From Myxococcota bacterium (lineage in GTDB: Bacteria; Myxococcota_A; UBA796; JAJRTE01), in the NCBI GenBank assembly GCA_024278455.1, contig JAJRTE010000306.1, forward strand, positions 17,605 through 81,604: 64,000 nucleotides of DNA. Direction: 5' to 3'. Below the pieces are notes generated by a model. It made no database searches. It saw nothing but the letters and a program-made list of their open reading frames with translations, and was not told the DNA's origin. Below, in pieces: positions 22,816 to 30,520 of the stretch. A program made the position numbers and the translations under genes. Position 1 is the stretch's first letter; every line of letters begins with the position of its first letter.

Positions 22816-23993
22816 TAGGCGTCCTGTCCTGTTTCGGATGTGCCTGTGGCCGGCTCGAGCAGTGGCATGAAATCGTCCTCGACAGGTGGGGGAGGGGGGT
22901 CGGGGTTCTCGACGGGCGGCTGTGCCTCGCCGTCCGTGGCGGGGCCGGTGCTTTCACCGGGTTCGGTGGGCCCGGGCTCGAGGGCCGGCATGAAGTCATC
23001 GTCTTCACGCCGTGATGGCGGGGGGGGCTCCTCGTTGTCCACCCTGTTTCGAGGCGGAGCAGGGGTCGTCTCGAGCGTGCCCCACGGTTCCGGGCGATTG
23101 GCGTCGCTCCCACCGGCCCCTGGGCCTCCAGGCTCCAATTCGTCCCGCCGCTGGCGCGCCTCCCCGCGCTCGGTACGCTCGAGCGCGCGTGCGACCTTCT
23201 CCCCGAGCGCGTCGATGGCCGAATCGGCGTCCGGGTAGCGGGATTTGAGCCGATCGAGCGTCTCGGCAGCCTTGTCCATCTCCCCGAGCGAGAGGTGGAT
23301 CAAGCCGATGTGATACATGGCGTCAACGGCCACGTCGGTCACGTCGGGGTATTCGTCGAGCACCTGTTCGAACCGGCCGAGCGCTGCTCCGAACGCCGCT
23401 TCGCGTTCGTGGCCGCGGGTGTTGTATCGTCCCCGGCGATAGTAGAACTGCCCAATGGCGAAGACGCCTCGCGCCAGCCTCGAACGGCCTTCAGCACGCA
23501 TCTCGAGGACCTCGTCGAGATATTCGCTGTCCGGGAAACGTTCATCGAACCGGGCGATGGTGGCAAGCATCTGCCGTGTCGATGTCTGGTCGCGTTGTAC
23601 CCATTTCGGAGCGTCCTTGAACTGGCTCAGACCGATACGGTAGACGACGTAGTCCAGTTCCGGGTGCCTGGGGTGAAGCTTGATGAAGTTGCGGTAGGCG
23701 TCGACGGCCTCGAGGTACTCCCCCTTCTTGAAATGGGCGTCTCCAATCCTGAGTTCCGATAGCACGGCATACTTGCTGAACGGGTATCGCGTCTTGATCC
23801 GCTCGAACATCATGACCGCCTTCTCGTAGTAGCCGCGGTCCAACTGCCGGACAGCGTACTCGTACATCTGCTCGGGGGTCTGTGGTTCCTTGGCGGTTGC
23901 GGAAGAGAGCGCGGACACTAGGAACAACTGGAACAACAGGACGCAACAAGGTCGCATCCACCGTCTGGCCATCTGGCGTTTCGCGGGAGCCAT
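22752..23993 (-). CDS. bamD: BamD/YfiO-like outer-membrane assembly protein with proline-rich tail
   Basis: A 413-residue protein; ATG 23993 follows GAGGAGG. The N-terminal 35 residues form a signal peptide ending in S-S-A-T-A-K; the usual lipobox Cys is missing, the only Cys pair lying before the hydrophobic core. Residues about 40-260 carry the TPR pattern of BamD/YfiO/CpoB relatives: EQMYEYAVRQLDRGYYEKA, then RYPFSKYA, GDAHFKKGEYLEAVDAY, FIKLHPRHPELDYVVYRIG. The last 150 residues are a Pro/Glu/Asp-rich disordered tail with two near copies of DDFMPxLEP. BamD works in the Bam complex inserting outer-membrane proteins and is normally a lipoprotein, so the lack of lipidation makes the ortholog assignment provisional. 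It is divergent from htrA, another envelope-quality gene. Confidence 0.7.
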   Translation of the reverse strand: MAPAKRQMARRWMRPCCVLLFQLFLVSALSSATAKEPQTPEQMYEYAVRQLDRGYYEKAVMMFERIKTRYPFSKYAVLSELRIGDAHFKKGEYLEAVDAYRNFIKLHPRHPELDYVVYRIGLSQFKDAPKWVQRDQTSTRQMLATIARFDERFPDSEYLDEVLEMRAEGRSRLARGVFAIGQFYYRRGRYNTRGHEREAAFGAALGRFEQVLDEYPDVTDVAVDAMYHIGLIHLSLGEMDKAAETLDRLKSRYPDADSAIDALGEKVARALERTERGEARQRRDELEPGGPGAGGSDANRPEPWGTLETTPAPPRNRVDNEEPPPPSRREDDDFMPALEPGPTEPGESTGPATDGEAQPPVENPDPPPPPVEDDFMPLLEPATGTSETGQDAYQAGGGASDTADTPVPPRADP

Positions 23994-24024
23994 CGATCCT
24001 CCTCGAGGCGAGCGTGACCCCCTA

Positions 24025-24052
24025 TTTATGGCGCGAGCCTGCCAGAATGCAA
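24025..24052 (-). promoter_or_regulatory. Weak candidate promoter for the BamD-like gene
   Basis: On the minus strand TTGCAT (24047-24052), 16 nt, CATAAA (24025-24030). Both hexamers match four of six consensus bases. About 30 nt upstream of the start codon. Confidence 0.35.
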
Positions 24053-24107
24053 CACAATAACGTGTCGAGGACGCGGCGGCAGGGAAGGGGGGCAGCGGGC
24101 GCCGACC

Positions 24108-24136
24108 TTGACGTGGCGTCCGCAAGGGCTTAGTTT
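24108..24136 (+). promoter_or_regulatory. Candidate promoter for htrA
   Basis: TTGACG at 24108-24113, 17-nt spacer, TAGTTT at 24131-24136; leader of about 80 nt to ATG 24223. No sigmaE-like GAACTT/TCTGA element seen. Confidence 0.45.
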
Positions 24137-24222
24137 GAAGACGTGAACGCGCGGGAATCGCTGCCGGGCAAGGTCGCGGATACCTGCGATGCCAGGCCGG
24201 ACCACGATTCGAGGAGAATCCA

Positions 24223-25620
24223 ATGGCGCGCATGCGGACAGGGGCTGTGCTCGCTCCACACTCCCGCATTCTGCTCACGTTGTCGTTCGTCGTGGCGCTT
24301 TGCACCGGCGTTGGCGGCGCGCGCGCCTCGGCGCCGGTCCAGGACGCAGCGCGCCGGAACGCCGTCGTGGCCGTCGTGGAGGCGACGGCTCCCGCAGTGG
24401 TGAGTATCACCGCCCAGCAGATGGTTCAGAGTGCACCGTTCACTTCCCCCTACACCATGCTGCAGGATTTCTTCCAGGGCATGGTGCCGCGGAAGCGGCT
24501 GGAGAGGGCCAGCATCGGGTCCGGGGTCATCATCGACAGGGAAGGTCACATCCTGACCAACGACCACGTCGTCAGCGGCGCGAGCCGGATCGTCGTGTCC
24601 CTGGCAGATGACCGGGAGGTCGAGTGTGAAGTCATTGGGAGCGACCCCGACAACGACCTGGCCGTTCTGAGAGCCCTCGAACCGCTCGACGTTCGCCCCG
24701 CTCCCCTGGGGACTTCCGCAGACCTCATGATCGGCGAAACCGTGATTGCCATCGGCAACCCGTTCGGCCTTTCGCACACCGTCACGACCGGTGTCGTGAG
24801 TGCCGTCCACCGTTCGTTCAAGGTCGAAGATCGGACCTACAGGAACTTCATCCAGATAGACGCCGCCATCAATCCCGGAAACTCCGGCGGACCGCTACTG
24901 AACATCCTCGGGCAGGTGGTCGGTATCAATACCGCCATCTACGGGGGCGCCGAGGGGCTCGGTTTCGCCATCCCCATAGACAAGGCGAAGAGGGTGGTCG
25001 CAGACCTGATCGCATTCGGTACCCGCCTGCCCGGTTGGATCGGCATGGAAGTGGACGAAGGCTACTCCCATTTCGGAGATCGTCACCGTCCCGAGGTCGT
25101 CGTCACGTGGCTCCAGGCAGACGGACCGGCCGCCGGGGCGGGCATCGAGGTGGGTGACCGCTTGCTCTTTCTCGATCGGGCCAGGGTGGACTCCATCGAG
25201 GTCTACGAAAGCGCCCTGCGGCAATTGGGCGTCGGCGACGAACTCCAGTTGACGGTCGCAAGGCGCGGCGCCGATGAGCCGTTGTCGTTCCAGGTAAAAA
25301 GCGTCGAGTTTCCGATCGAACTTGTCAGACAGATCATCTCGGAAAGGCTGGGCATCAAGGTCGTCGCCCTGAACTCGGCGATCGCCGCCCGGTACCAGCT
25401 CTCCGCAACGGAAGGCCTGCTCATCACCGAGGTCAGACAGGGGGGACGCATCGCCAAGATCGGGGGCAAGCCCGGAGATGTGATTCGCAAGGTCAACGGC
25501 GTCGTGACCCGGTCTCCCGGGGACCTCGAGACCGCCGTGGTTCGCGCCTGGGCAAGAAGAAGTATTGTCTGCCTTATCCAGCGCGGAAACGTGATATATA
25601 CTGTACCCGTATCCCTGTGA
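24223..25620 (+). CDS. htrA: HtrA/DegP-family serine protease with two PDZ domains
   Basis: A 465-residue periplasmic protease; ATG 24223 follows GAGGAGAAT. Signal peptide to about residue 37 (GGARASA). Catalytic triad: His115 (TNDHVV), Asp145 (DNDLAVL), Ser221 (NPGNSGGP). The first PDZ domain is about 268-345 (GWIGMEVDEG, then GPAAGAGIEVGDRLL) and the second about 370-460 (LLITEVRQGGRIAKIG). The protein combines chaperone and protease roles for misfolded envelope proteins. It is divergently transcribed from the BamD-like gene, consistent with outer-membrane biogenesis and quality control. All key residues are present. Confidence 0.92.
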   Translation: MARMRTGAVLAPHSRILLTLSFVVALCTGVGGARASAPVQDAARRNAVVAVVEATAPAVVSITAQQMVQSAPFTSPYTMLQDFFQGMVPRKRLERASIGSGVIIDREGHILTNDHVVSGASRIVVSLADDREVECEVIGSDPDNDLAVLRALEPLDVRPAPLGTSADLMIGETVIAIGNPFGLSHTVTTGVVSAVHRSFKVEDRTYRNFIQIDAAINPGNSGGPLLNILGQVVGINTAIYGGAEGLGFAIPIDKAKRVVADLIAFGTRLPGWIGMEVDEGYSHFGDRHRPEVVVTWLQADGPAAGAGIEVGDRLLFLDRARVDSIEVYESALRQLGVGDELQLTVARRGADEPLSFQVKSVEFPIELVRQIISERLGIKVVALNSAIAARYQLSATEGLLITEVRQGGRIAKIGGKPGDVIRKVNGVVTRSPGDLETAVVRAWARRSIVCLIQRGNVIYTVPVSL

Positions 25621-25832
25621 ACCAGGGGTGAGCAGGCGCTCGAGAGGGGAGGGGGCCGGGCAGGGTTCCCGCAACCGTCTCGAGGTGATGGGGGCGACCG
25701 GCACTTCCGGCGCCTCGCGGGTGGGACTGCACCGGGCTCGACGGGAAGCCGCAAGGCAGACCCCGGGCCACGGCTGGACTGCCGCGCGTCAGCATCCCGG
25801 CCGGGGCAGTGCATCACGATGAGGAAACAACC

Positions 25833-26219
25833 ATGACTGACAGGACAGACAGCCCCTGCGACTGTGGCAAGGGAGAAGACACCGCCGAACAGGAGGCCCG
25901 TACCAGGTCGTTCGTGCGCGAAGTCCGTGAAGCAGGGGGCAAGGCGCCGGAAAGAATCGATTTCAACACGTTCGTCATATCCTTGGGCAGTTCTGCCATG
26001 CACCACCTCGGGCACAGCGCCCTGCCCGACGGCACTGCCGCACAACGCAACCTCGAGATGGCTCATCAGACCATAGACATCCTCGCCATGCTCCAGGAGA
26101 AGACTCGAGGCAACCTCACATCCGAAGAGAGCGAGTTGCTTTGCCACCTCCTCTACGACCTGCGTATTCGCTACGTCAAGGCATTGGAGAAGGAGAGACA
26201 GGAAGCTTCCGCGGTCTGA
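25833..26219 (+). CDS. DUF1844 protein
   Basis: A 128-residue cytoplasmic protein. ATG 25833 follows GAGGAAAC; a GTG at 25809 is in frame but poorly spaced. Residues about 45-118 match the DUF1844 pattern: FNTFVISLGSSAMHHLG, then NLEMAHQTIDILAMLQEKT, GNLTSEE and LLYDLRIRYV. The family is small, helical and of unknown function, common in deltaproteobacteria, planctomycetes and acidobacteria. The N-terminal 40 residues are polar with a short Cys-x-Cys. It lies 212 nt downstream of htrA and before the Rrf2 gene; no functional link can be inferred. Confidence 0.8.
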   Translation: MTDRTDSPCDCGKGEDTAEQEARTRSFVREVREAGGKAPERIDFNTFVISLGSSAMHHLGHSALPDGTAAQRNLEMAHQTIDILAMLQEKTRGNLTSEESELLCHLLYDLRIRYVKALEKERQEASAV

Positions 26220-26295
26220 AGGTGGCGGCGGAGCGGCGTCTTGTCGCGCGTCGAACGCTGTTTTGAAGAAAAAGCAACGTTCGGGGCGAAAAAGC

Positions 26296-26324
26296 TGGAC
26301 AGTTTGGGCCAAAAAAGGTATTTA
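26296..26324 (+). promoter_or_regulatory. Candidate promoter of the Rrf2-ferredoxin-hcp operon
   Basis: TGGACA at 26296-26301, 17-nt A-rich spacer, TATTTA at 26319-26324. The region is notably A/T-rich for this genome. Predicted start near 26331 excludes upstream in-frame codons and supports ATG 26358. Confidence 0.45.
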
Positions 26325-26357
26325 GGGTCCTGTTATCCTGAATTGTGGGTTGCCGGA

Positions 26358-26777
26358 ATGTCTGAAGTAGTCCGATTCTCGGAAGCAGCGGCGCTGGCCA
26401 TGCACGCCATGGCCCTGCTCGCCGAGCATGGCGAGGGGTGGATGACGCTCAAGGATGTCGCCAAGGCGCTTGCTGTTTCGGAGAGTCACCTTGCGAAGGT
26501 GCTTCAGCGTCTGGCCCGCCGTGGGCTCGTGAACTCTGTTCGCGGGCCTCGAGGCGGATTTCGGGTCGCCGTGGATGTCGAGGAAGTGACGCTCCTGGAT
26601 GTCTACGAAGCGGTCGAGGGGCCGTTTCGCATACGGGGGTGCATGTTCGCCAGCCCGAAGTGCGAGGGAGCCTGCATTGTTGGGGGGCTGCTCGGTACAG
26701 TGAACCGGCAGGTGCGCGAGCATCTTGCCCGGGCGAGGTTGTCGGATTTGCCGGCATTGTTGAGGAGCGACCGATGA
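26358..26777 (+). CDS. Rrf2-family transcription regulator
   Basis: A 139-residue winged-helix regulator started at ATG 26358 (MSEVVRFSEAAALAMHAM, the usual Rrf2 beginning). The recognition region is LKDVAKALAVSESHLAKVLQ followed by the wing RGPRGGFRVA. Three Cys in C-x5-C-x3-C (GCMFASPKCEGAC) at about 93-103 correspond to the iron-sulfur ligands of NsrR/IscR-type members, so it probably senses redox stress or nitric oxide through a cluster. It starts a three-gene operon: its TGA overlaps the ATG of the ferredoxin gene, and hcp follows. By analogy with NsrR it may repress its own operon until nitrosative stress damages the cluster; I see no obvious operator palindrome. Confidence 0.85.
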   Translation: MSEVVRFSEAAALAMHAMALLAEHGEGWMTLKDVAKALAVSESHLAKVLQRLARRGLVNSVRGPRGGFRVAVDVEEVTLLDVYEAVEGPFRIRGCMFASPKCEGACIVGGLLGTVNRQVREHLARARLSDLPALLRSDR

Positions 26778-27637
26778 AGCGTAGGATTGTTCGGATAGAC
26801 GAAGAAAAGTGTGATGGGTGCGGCGAGTGCGTGACGGCCTGTGCCGAGGGGGCGATAGAACTCGTGGATGGGAAGGCCCGGCTCGTCAGTGAAGTCTACT
26901 GCGACGGGCTGGGCGCCTGCCTGGGGGACTGTCCCCAGGGGGCCATCACGATCGAGGAACGGGAGGCTGCCGATTTCGACGAGGTGGCGGTGGCGGCCAG
27001 TTTGCAGGAGATTGGGCGGCCGGGTGCCGCTGCCGTGTCTTCGGGCACCGATGTTCCTGGCGCCGGCGGGGCGGTCTTTCCCTGGGAAAGTGCTCGAGCG
27101 GCGCTCCACGCGGCGGGGCATGGAGTGGGACACGGGGGGGGCGGGTGTCCGGGGTCGGCCATGCGAACCTTCGACGGGCCTCGACCATTCGAGGTGTCAG
27201 CCGGCGGGGCCGCAGGCGCCGCGCCTGCGGGGGAGAGGCATTCGGAACTCCGGCATTGGCCCGTGCAGATCATGTTGGTTCCTCCGCACGCACCGTTCTT
27301 GAAGGGGGCGGACCTCCTGGTCTGCGCCGATTGCGTGCCGTTCGCCTTGCCGGGATTCCACGGCCGGTACCTTGCCGGCCGTGCCGTGCTGGTAGGGTGT
27401 CCGAAGCTGGACGATCTGGACTACTACCGGGAGAAACTGAGGCAGATCGTGGCGCTGGCGAGGCCATCTCGAGTCACGGTGCTGCGCATGGAGGTTCCGT
27501 GTTGTGGTGGCATCGCCGACGCGGCGGTGGAGGCGGTACGGTCGGAAGCGCCCTCGACGCCGGTAGAGGTGCACACCATTGGTGTTCGAGGTGACATACA
27601 GGTGGCGAAGTTGGTGAACGAGCGCCGGGCAGTGTGA
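26774..27637 (+). CDS. Ferredoxin-like 4Fe-4S protein, probable Hcp electron partner
   Basis: A 287-residue protein starting with the overlapping ATG at 26774. The N-terminus carries a full cluster motif (CDGCGECVTACAEGAI, residues 13-28) and a second, partial one (CDGLGACLGDCPQGAI, near 43-58) with one ligand Cys replaced by Leu, as is common in this family. A Gly/Ala/His-rich linker (about 90-150) joins this to a C-terminal domain with further Cys (LLVCADCVPFA, LVGCPKLDD, VPCCGG). This architecture recurs next to hybrid cluster protein genes in anaerobes, where it is thought to supply electrons in place of the NADH reductase Hcr. Placement between the Rrf2 and hcp genes supports that role. 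Confidence 0.8.
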   Translation: MKRRIVRIDEEKCDGCGECVTACAEGAIELVDGKARLVSEVYCDGLGACLGDCPQGAITIEEREAADFDEVAVAASLQEIGRPGAAAVSSGTDVPGAGGAVFPWESARAALHAAGHGVGHGGGGCPGSAMRTFDGPRPFEVSAGGAAGAAPAGERHSELRHWPVQIMLVPPHAPFLKGADLLVCADCVPFALPGFHGRYLAGRAVLVGCPKLDDLDYYREKLRQIVALARPSRVTVLRMEVPCCGGIADAAVEAVRSEAPSTPVEVHTIGVRGDIQVAKLVNERRAV

Positions 27638-27719
27638 GCGGCCCGTGTTGGTTCGTAGCCCTGGTTCAATGATGCCCGGCACGAGGGCCGGAGCGGAAAC
27701 GGAAGGAAAGGAGAAGTCA

Positions 27720-29378
27720 ATGGACATGTTTTGCTATCAGTGCGAACAGACGACCGGCGGTACCGGGTGTACCGTCATGGGCAACTGCGGCAAGGACGCG
27801 CGGACGGCGGCGCTCCAGGACCTGTTGATGTGGGCGACGCAGGGAATGGCGATGTATGCGCACCGGGCGCGGGAACTCGGCCGGCCGGACAGCCAGCTCG
27901 ACACCGCGATGGTCGAAGCGCTGTTCACCACGGTGACCAACGTGAATTTCGACCCGGAACGGCTCCGGACCCTGATCCTCGACATGGTGGCCCAGCGCGA
28001 CCGGGCGCGCGAACTGTATGTCGAAGCCGCCCGGGCCAGGGGAATCGAGCCAGAGCGGCTCGAGGGCCCGGCTGGGTTCGAGCCGGCGGACGATATCGAT
28101 GCGCTCGTGCTCCAGGGTCTCGAGGTGTCCATCCGAACGCGCATGGATCGTTTGGGGGCGGACCTCACCGGGCTGGAGGAGCTGCTGGTCTACGGCCTGA
28201 AGGGCACGGCAGCTTATGCCGAGCACGCGCGGATACTCGGCGAGACCGACGATGGCGTGCACGCCTTCTTCTATCGCGCGCTGGACTACGTCACGCGTGA
28301 TAATCCCACCGTCGATGAGCTGTTCGGTCTCTGCATGGAGTGCGGTCAGGTCAATCTGAAGGTGATGGAGATGCTCGACAGGGTCCACACGACGACCTAC
28401 GGGCATCCTGTCCCGACGCAGGTGCGTATCGAGCCGGTAAAAGGCAAGGCCATCCTGATATCCGGGCATGACCTGAAGGACCTCGAGGCCTTGTTGAAGC
28501 AGACAGAAGGCAAGGGTATCAATGTGTACACCCACGGCGAGATGCTCCCTGCCCACGGCTACCCGGAACTGAAGAAGTATCCGCACCTGGTCGGCAACTA
28601 CGGTGGCGCGTGGCAGGACCAGCGGAAGGAGTTCGAGGCGTTTCCTGGCGCCATTCTCATGACCACCAACTGTATCCAGCGGCCCAAGGACAGCTACAAG
28701 GCCCGGATCTTCACCAGCGGCCTCGTCGCCTGGCCGGGAGTCACGCACATTTCCAACATGGATTTCTCGCCGGTGACCGAAGCGGCCCTCGAGGCCCCGG
28801 GGTTCGCGGAGGATGGCCCGGACAAGACCATCACGGTGGGCTTCGGCCACAACGCCGTGCTCGGTGTCGCGGACAAGGTGATCGACGCTGTCAAGAAGGG
28901 AGACATCAAGCACTTCTTCCTCGTCCGCGGCTGCGACGGCGCCAAGGGCGGGCGGAACTACTACACCGAGTTCGCCACCTCTGCCCCTGACGACTCGGTC
29001 ATCCTCACCTTGGCGTGCGGAAAGTACCGGTTCAACAAGCTCGACTTCGGTGATATCGGCGGCATTCCGAGGTTGCTCGACGTGGGGCAGTGCAACGATG
29101 CCTACTCCGCGGTCAAGATCGCGCTGGCTCTCGCGGACGCCTTCGGCACGGATGTCAACAGTCTGCCGCTTTCGATGATCCTGTCCTGGTACGAGCAGAA
29201 GGCGGTGTCCATCTTGCTGACACTGCTTTCCCTGGGTATCAAGAACATTCGCCTCGGGCCGGCCTTGCCCGCGTTCGTGACACCGGATGTGCTCGATGTG
29301 CTGGTCGACAAGTTCAACCTCATGCCCATCACGACCGCCGAAAAGGACCTCGAGAACATCCTTTCCCCCGCCCAGTAG
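27720..29378 (+). CDS. hcp: Hybrid cluster protein (hydroxylamine/NO reductase)
   Basis: A 552-residue protein; ATG 27720 follows AAAGGAGAAG. The N-terminal cluster ligands are in MFCYQCEQTTGGTGC and GNCGK. Further conserved segments include YTHGEMLPAHGYPEL, MTTNCIQRPKDSYKARIFT, FFLVRGCDGAK and TLACGKYRFN, which provide the remaining hybrid-cluster ligands. Hcp reduces nitric oxide to nitrous oxide (and hydroxylamine in vitro), protecting anaerobic or microaerobic cells. It is the last gene of the Rrf2-ferredoxin-hcp operon. Length and motifs are normal; no sign of damage. Confidence 0.95.
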   Translation: MDMFCYQCEQTTGGTGCTVMGNCGKDARTAALQDLLMWATQGMAMYAHRARELGRPDSQLDTAMVEALFTTVTNVNFDPERLRTLILDMVAQRDRARELYVEAARARGIEPERLEGPAGFEPADDIDALVLQGLEVSIRTRMDRLGADLTGLEELLVYGLKGTAAYAEHARILGETDDGVHAFFYRALDYVTRDNPTVDELFGLCMECGQVNLKVMEMLDRVHTTTYGHPVPTQVRIEPVKGKAILISGHDLKDLEALLKQTEGKGINVYTHGEMLPAHGYPELKKYPHLVGNYGGAWQDQRKEFEAFPGAILMTTNCIQRPKDSYKARIFTSGLVAWPGVTHISNMDFSPVTEAALEAPGFAEDGPDKTITVGFGHNAVLGVADKVIDAVKKGDIKHFFLVRGCDGAKGGRNYYTEFATSAPDDSVILTLACGKYRFNKLDFGDIGGIPRLLDVGQCNDAYSAVKIALALADAFGTDVNSLPLSMILSWYEQKAVSILLTLLSLGIKNIRLGPALPAFVTPDVLDVLVDKFNLMPITTAEKDLENILSPAQ

Positions 29379-29673
29379 CTGTCCGCACCTTCTTGCCGTT
29401 ATACTTTCTGCACCGCTTGCTACCAACGATGCGCATGGATCCGCCATCTGCCGGTCGTCTCGCGCCACCGCGCTCGAGGCGTCCAGCGACGCCTGTCAAA
29501 CTTGTTGAACGCTGTCGAGCGGCAGGATAGGCTGGTAGTACCATCCGCGCGTCGAACCCATTCGCGCGTGAGCCCCCGGGCCACTCCCGCTCGCTGGCGT
29601 GGAGACATGGGCAGCCTCCGCGAGCGTGTCGAAGGGCGGGGTGTGCCGGGCGAACGAAACCAGGAGGGCGGGC

Positions 29674-30345
29674 ATGGCGAAGAGCTGTCACGATCTGCCG
29701 GAAGGCCCGAGACTGAATCTTGGGTGCGGGCCGGTTCAACCCGCGGGATGGGTGAACATCGACGGCAGCCTGCGTGCTTTTCTGGCCAGCAGATTGGGCG
29801 GGTTGGACAACCTGCTCGTCGCGTCGGGAATCCTCTCCGGGACCGAATTCAACAAAAAGACAAGATATCACAACCTGGGCAAGGGGCTGCCCTTCCCCGA
29901 CGATTCGGTCGCCTGTATCTACGCGGGCGAACTGTGGGAGCACTTCGACTACCCGGATGCTTTCCGGCTTACGAAGACGTGCTACAGGGTCCTCGAGCCG
30001 AAAGGGGTCTTGCGCGTCTGCGTTCCGGATGGGCCGAGGTTTCTGGGCAAGTACCTGCGGATCTACCAGGAAGAAATGGCGAAACCTCGTCCTGATCGAG
30101 ATGCCCGGAGACCGCGGGAGCATATCCAGCTCCTGTTCCAGGAAATCTGCACGAGGCGAGCCCAGGTGCTCTCGATGGGCCACACCCACAAGTGGATCTA
30201 CGATGAGATACAGTTGATCGACATGTTCGAGGCCAACGGCTTCGCGCACGTCGACCGGATGTGTTTTCACGACAGCAGGATTCCTGGCATAGAAGATGTA
30301 GAGCGGTCGGACTATCTGATCGTTGAGGGCGTGAAACCGTCCTGA
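29674..30345 (+). CDS. SAM-dependent methyltransferase-like protein
   Basis: A 223-residue protein; ATG 29674 follows AGGAGG at 29662-29667. Motif I is present as RLNLGCGPVQPAGWVNID, with the acidic residue of strand 2 close behind. LPFPDDSVACIYAGELWEHF and ECYRVLEPKGVLRVCVPD-like segments (here TCYRVLEPKG) match class I methyltransferases of the type 11 group, often acting on sugars or lipids. The C-terminal half (GHTHKWIYDEIQLIDMFEANG) is also typical of members found in polysaccharide clusters. No glycan cluster surrounds it here, so the substrate is unknown. Confidence 0.8.
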   Translation: MAKSCHDLPEGPRLNLGCGPVQPAGWVNIDGSLRAFLASRLGGLDNLLVASGILSGTEFNKKTRYHNLGKGLPFPDDSVACIYAGELWEHFDYPDAFRLTKTCYRVLEPKGVLRVCVPDGPRFLGKYLRIYQEEMAKPRPDRDARRPREHIQLLFQEICTRRAQVLSMGHTHKWIYDEIQLIDMFEANGFAHVDRMCFHDSRIPGIEDVERSDYLIVEGVKPS

Positions 30346-30461
30346 TAGCCTGCCGGAAATCGCGACGGCTCGAGCGCTGCCTCCCGCCCGGCCGGGGTGG
30401 TCGGAACGAAACCTTCCGGTCTCCAGCAAAATCCCCGGCCTTGGACAGACGTCGGCGGCGG

Positions 30462-30491
30462 TTGACACGCTCGCGGACGGCATGATACGCT
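30462..30491 (+). promoter_or_regulatory. Candidate promoter of the metallopeptidase gene
   Basis: Perfect TTGACA at 30462-30467, 18-nt spacer, and an extended -10 TGA-TACGCT ending at 30491. The -10 covers the ATG at 30482, so that codon is not the start of translation. Confidence 0.6.
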
Positions 30492-30520
30492 GGAAAAAAT
30501 CCTGTGGCGAAGGAGCAGGT

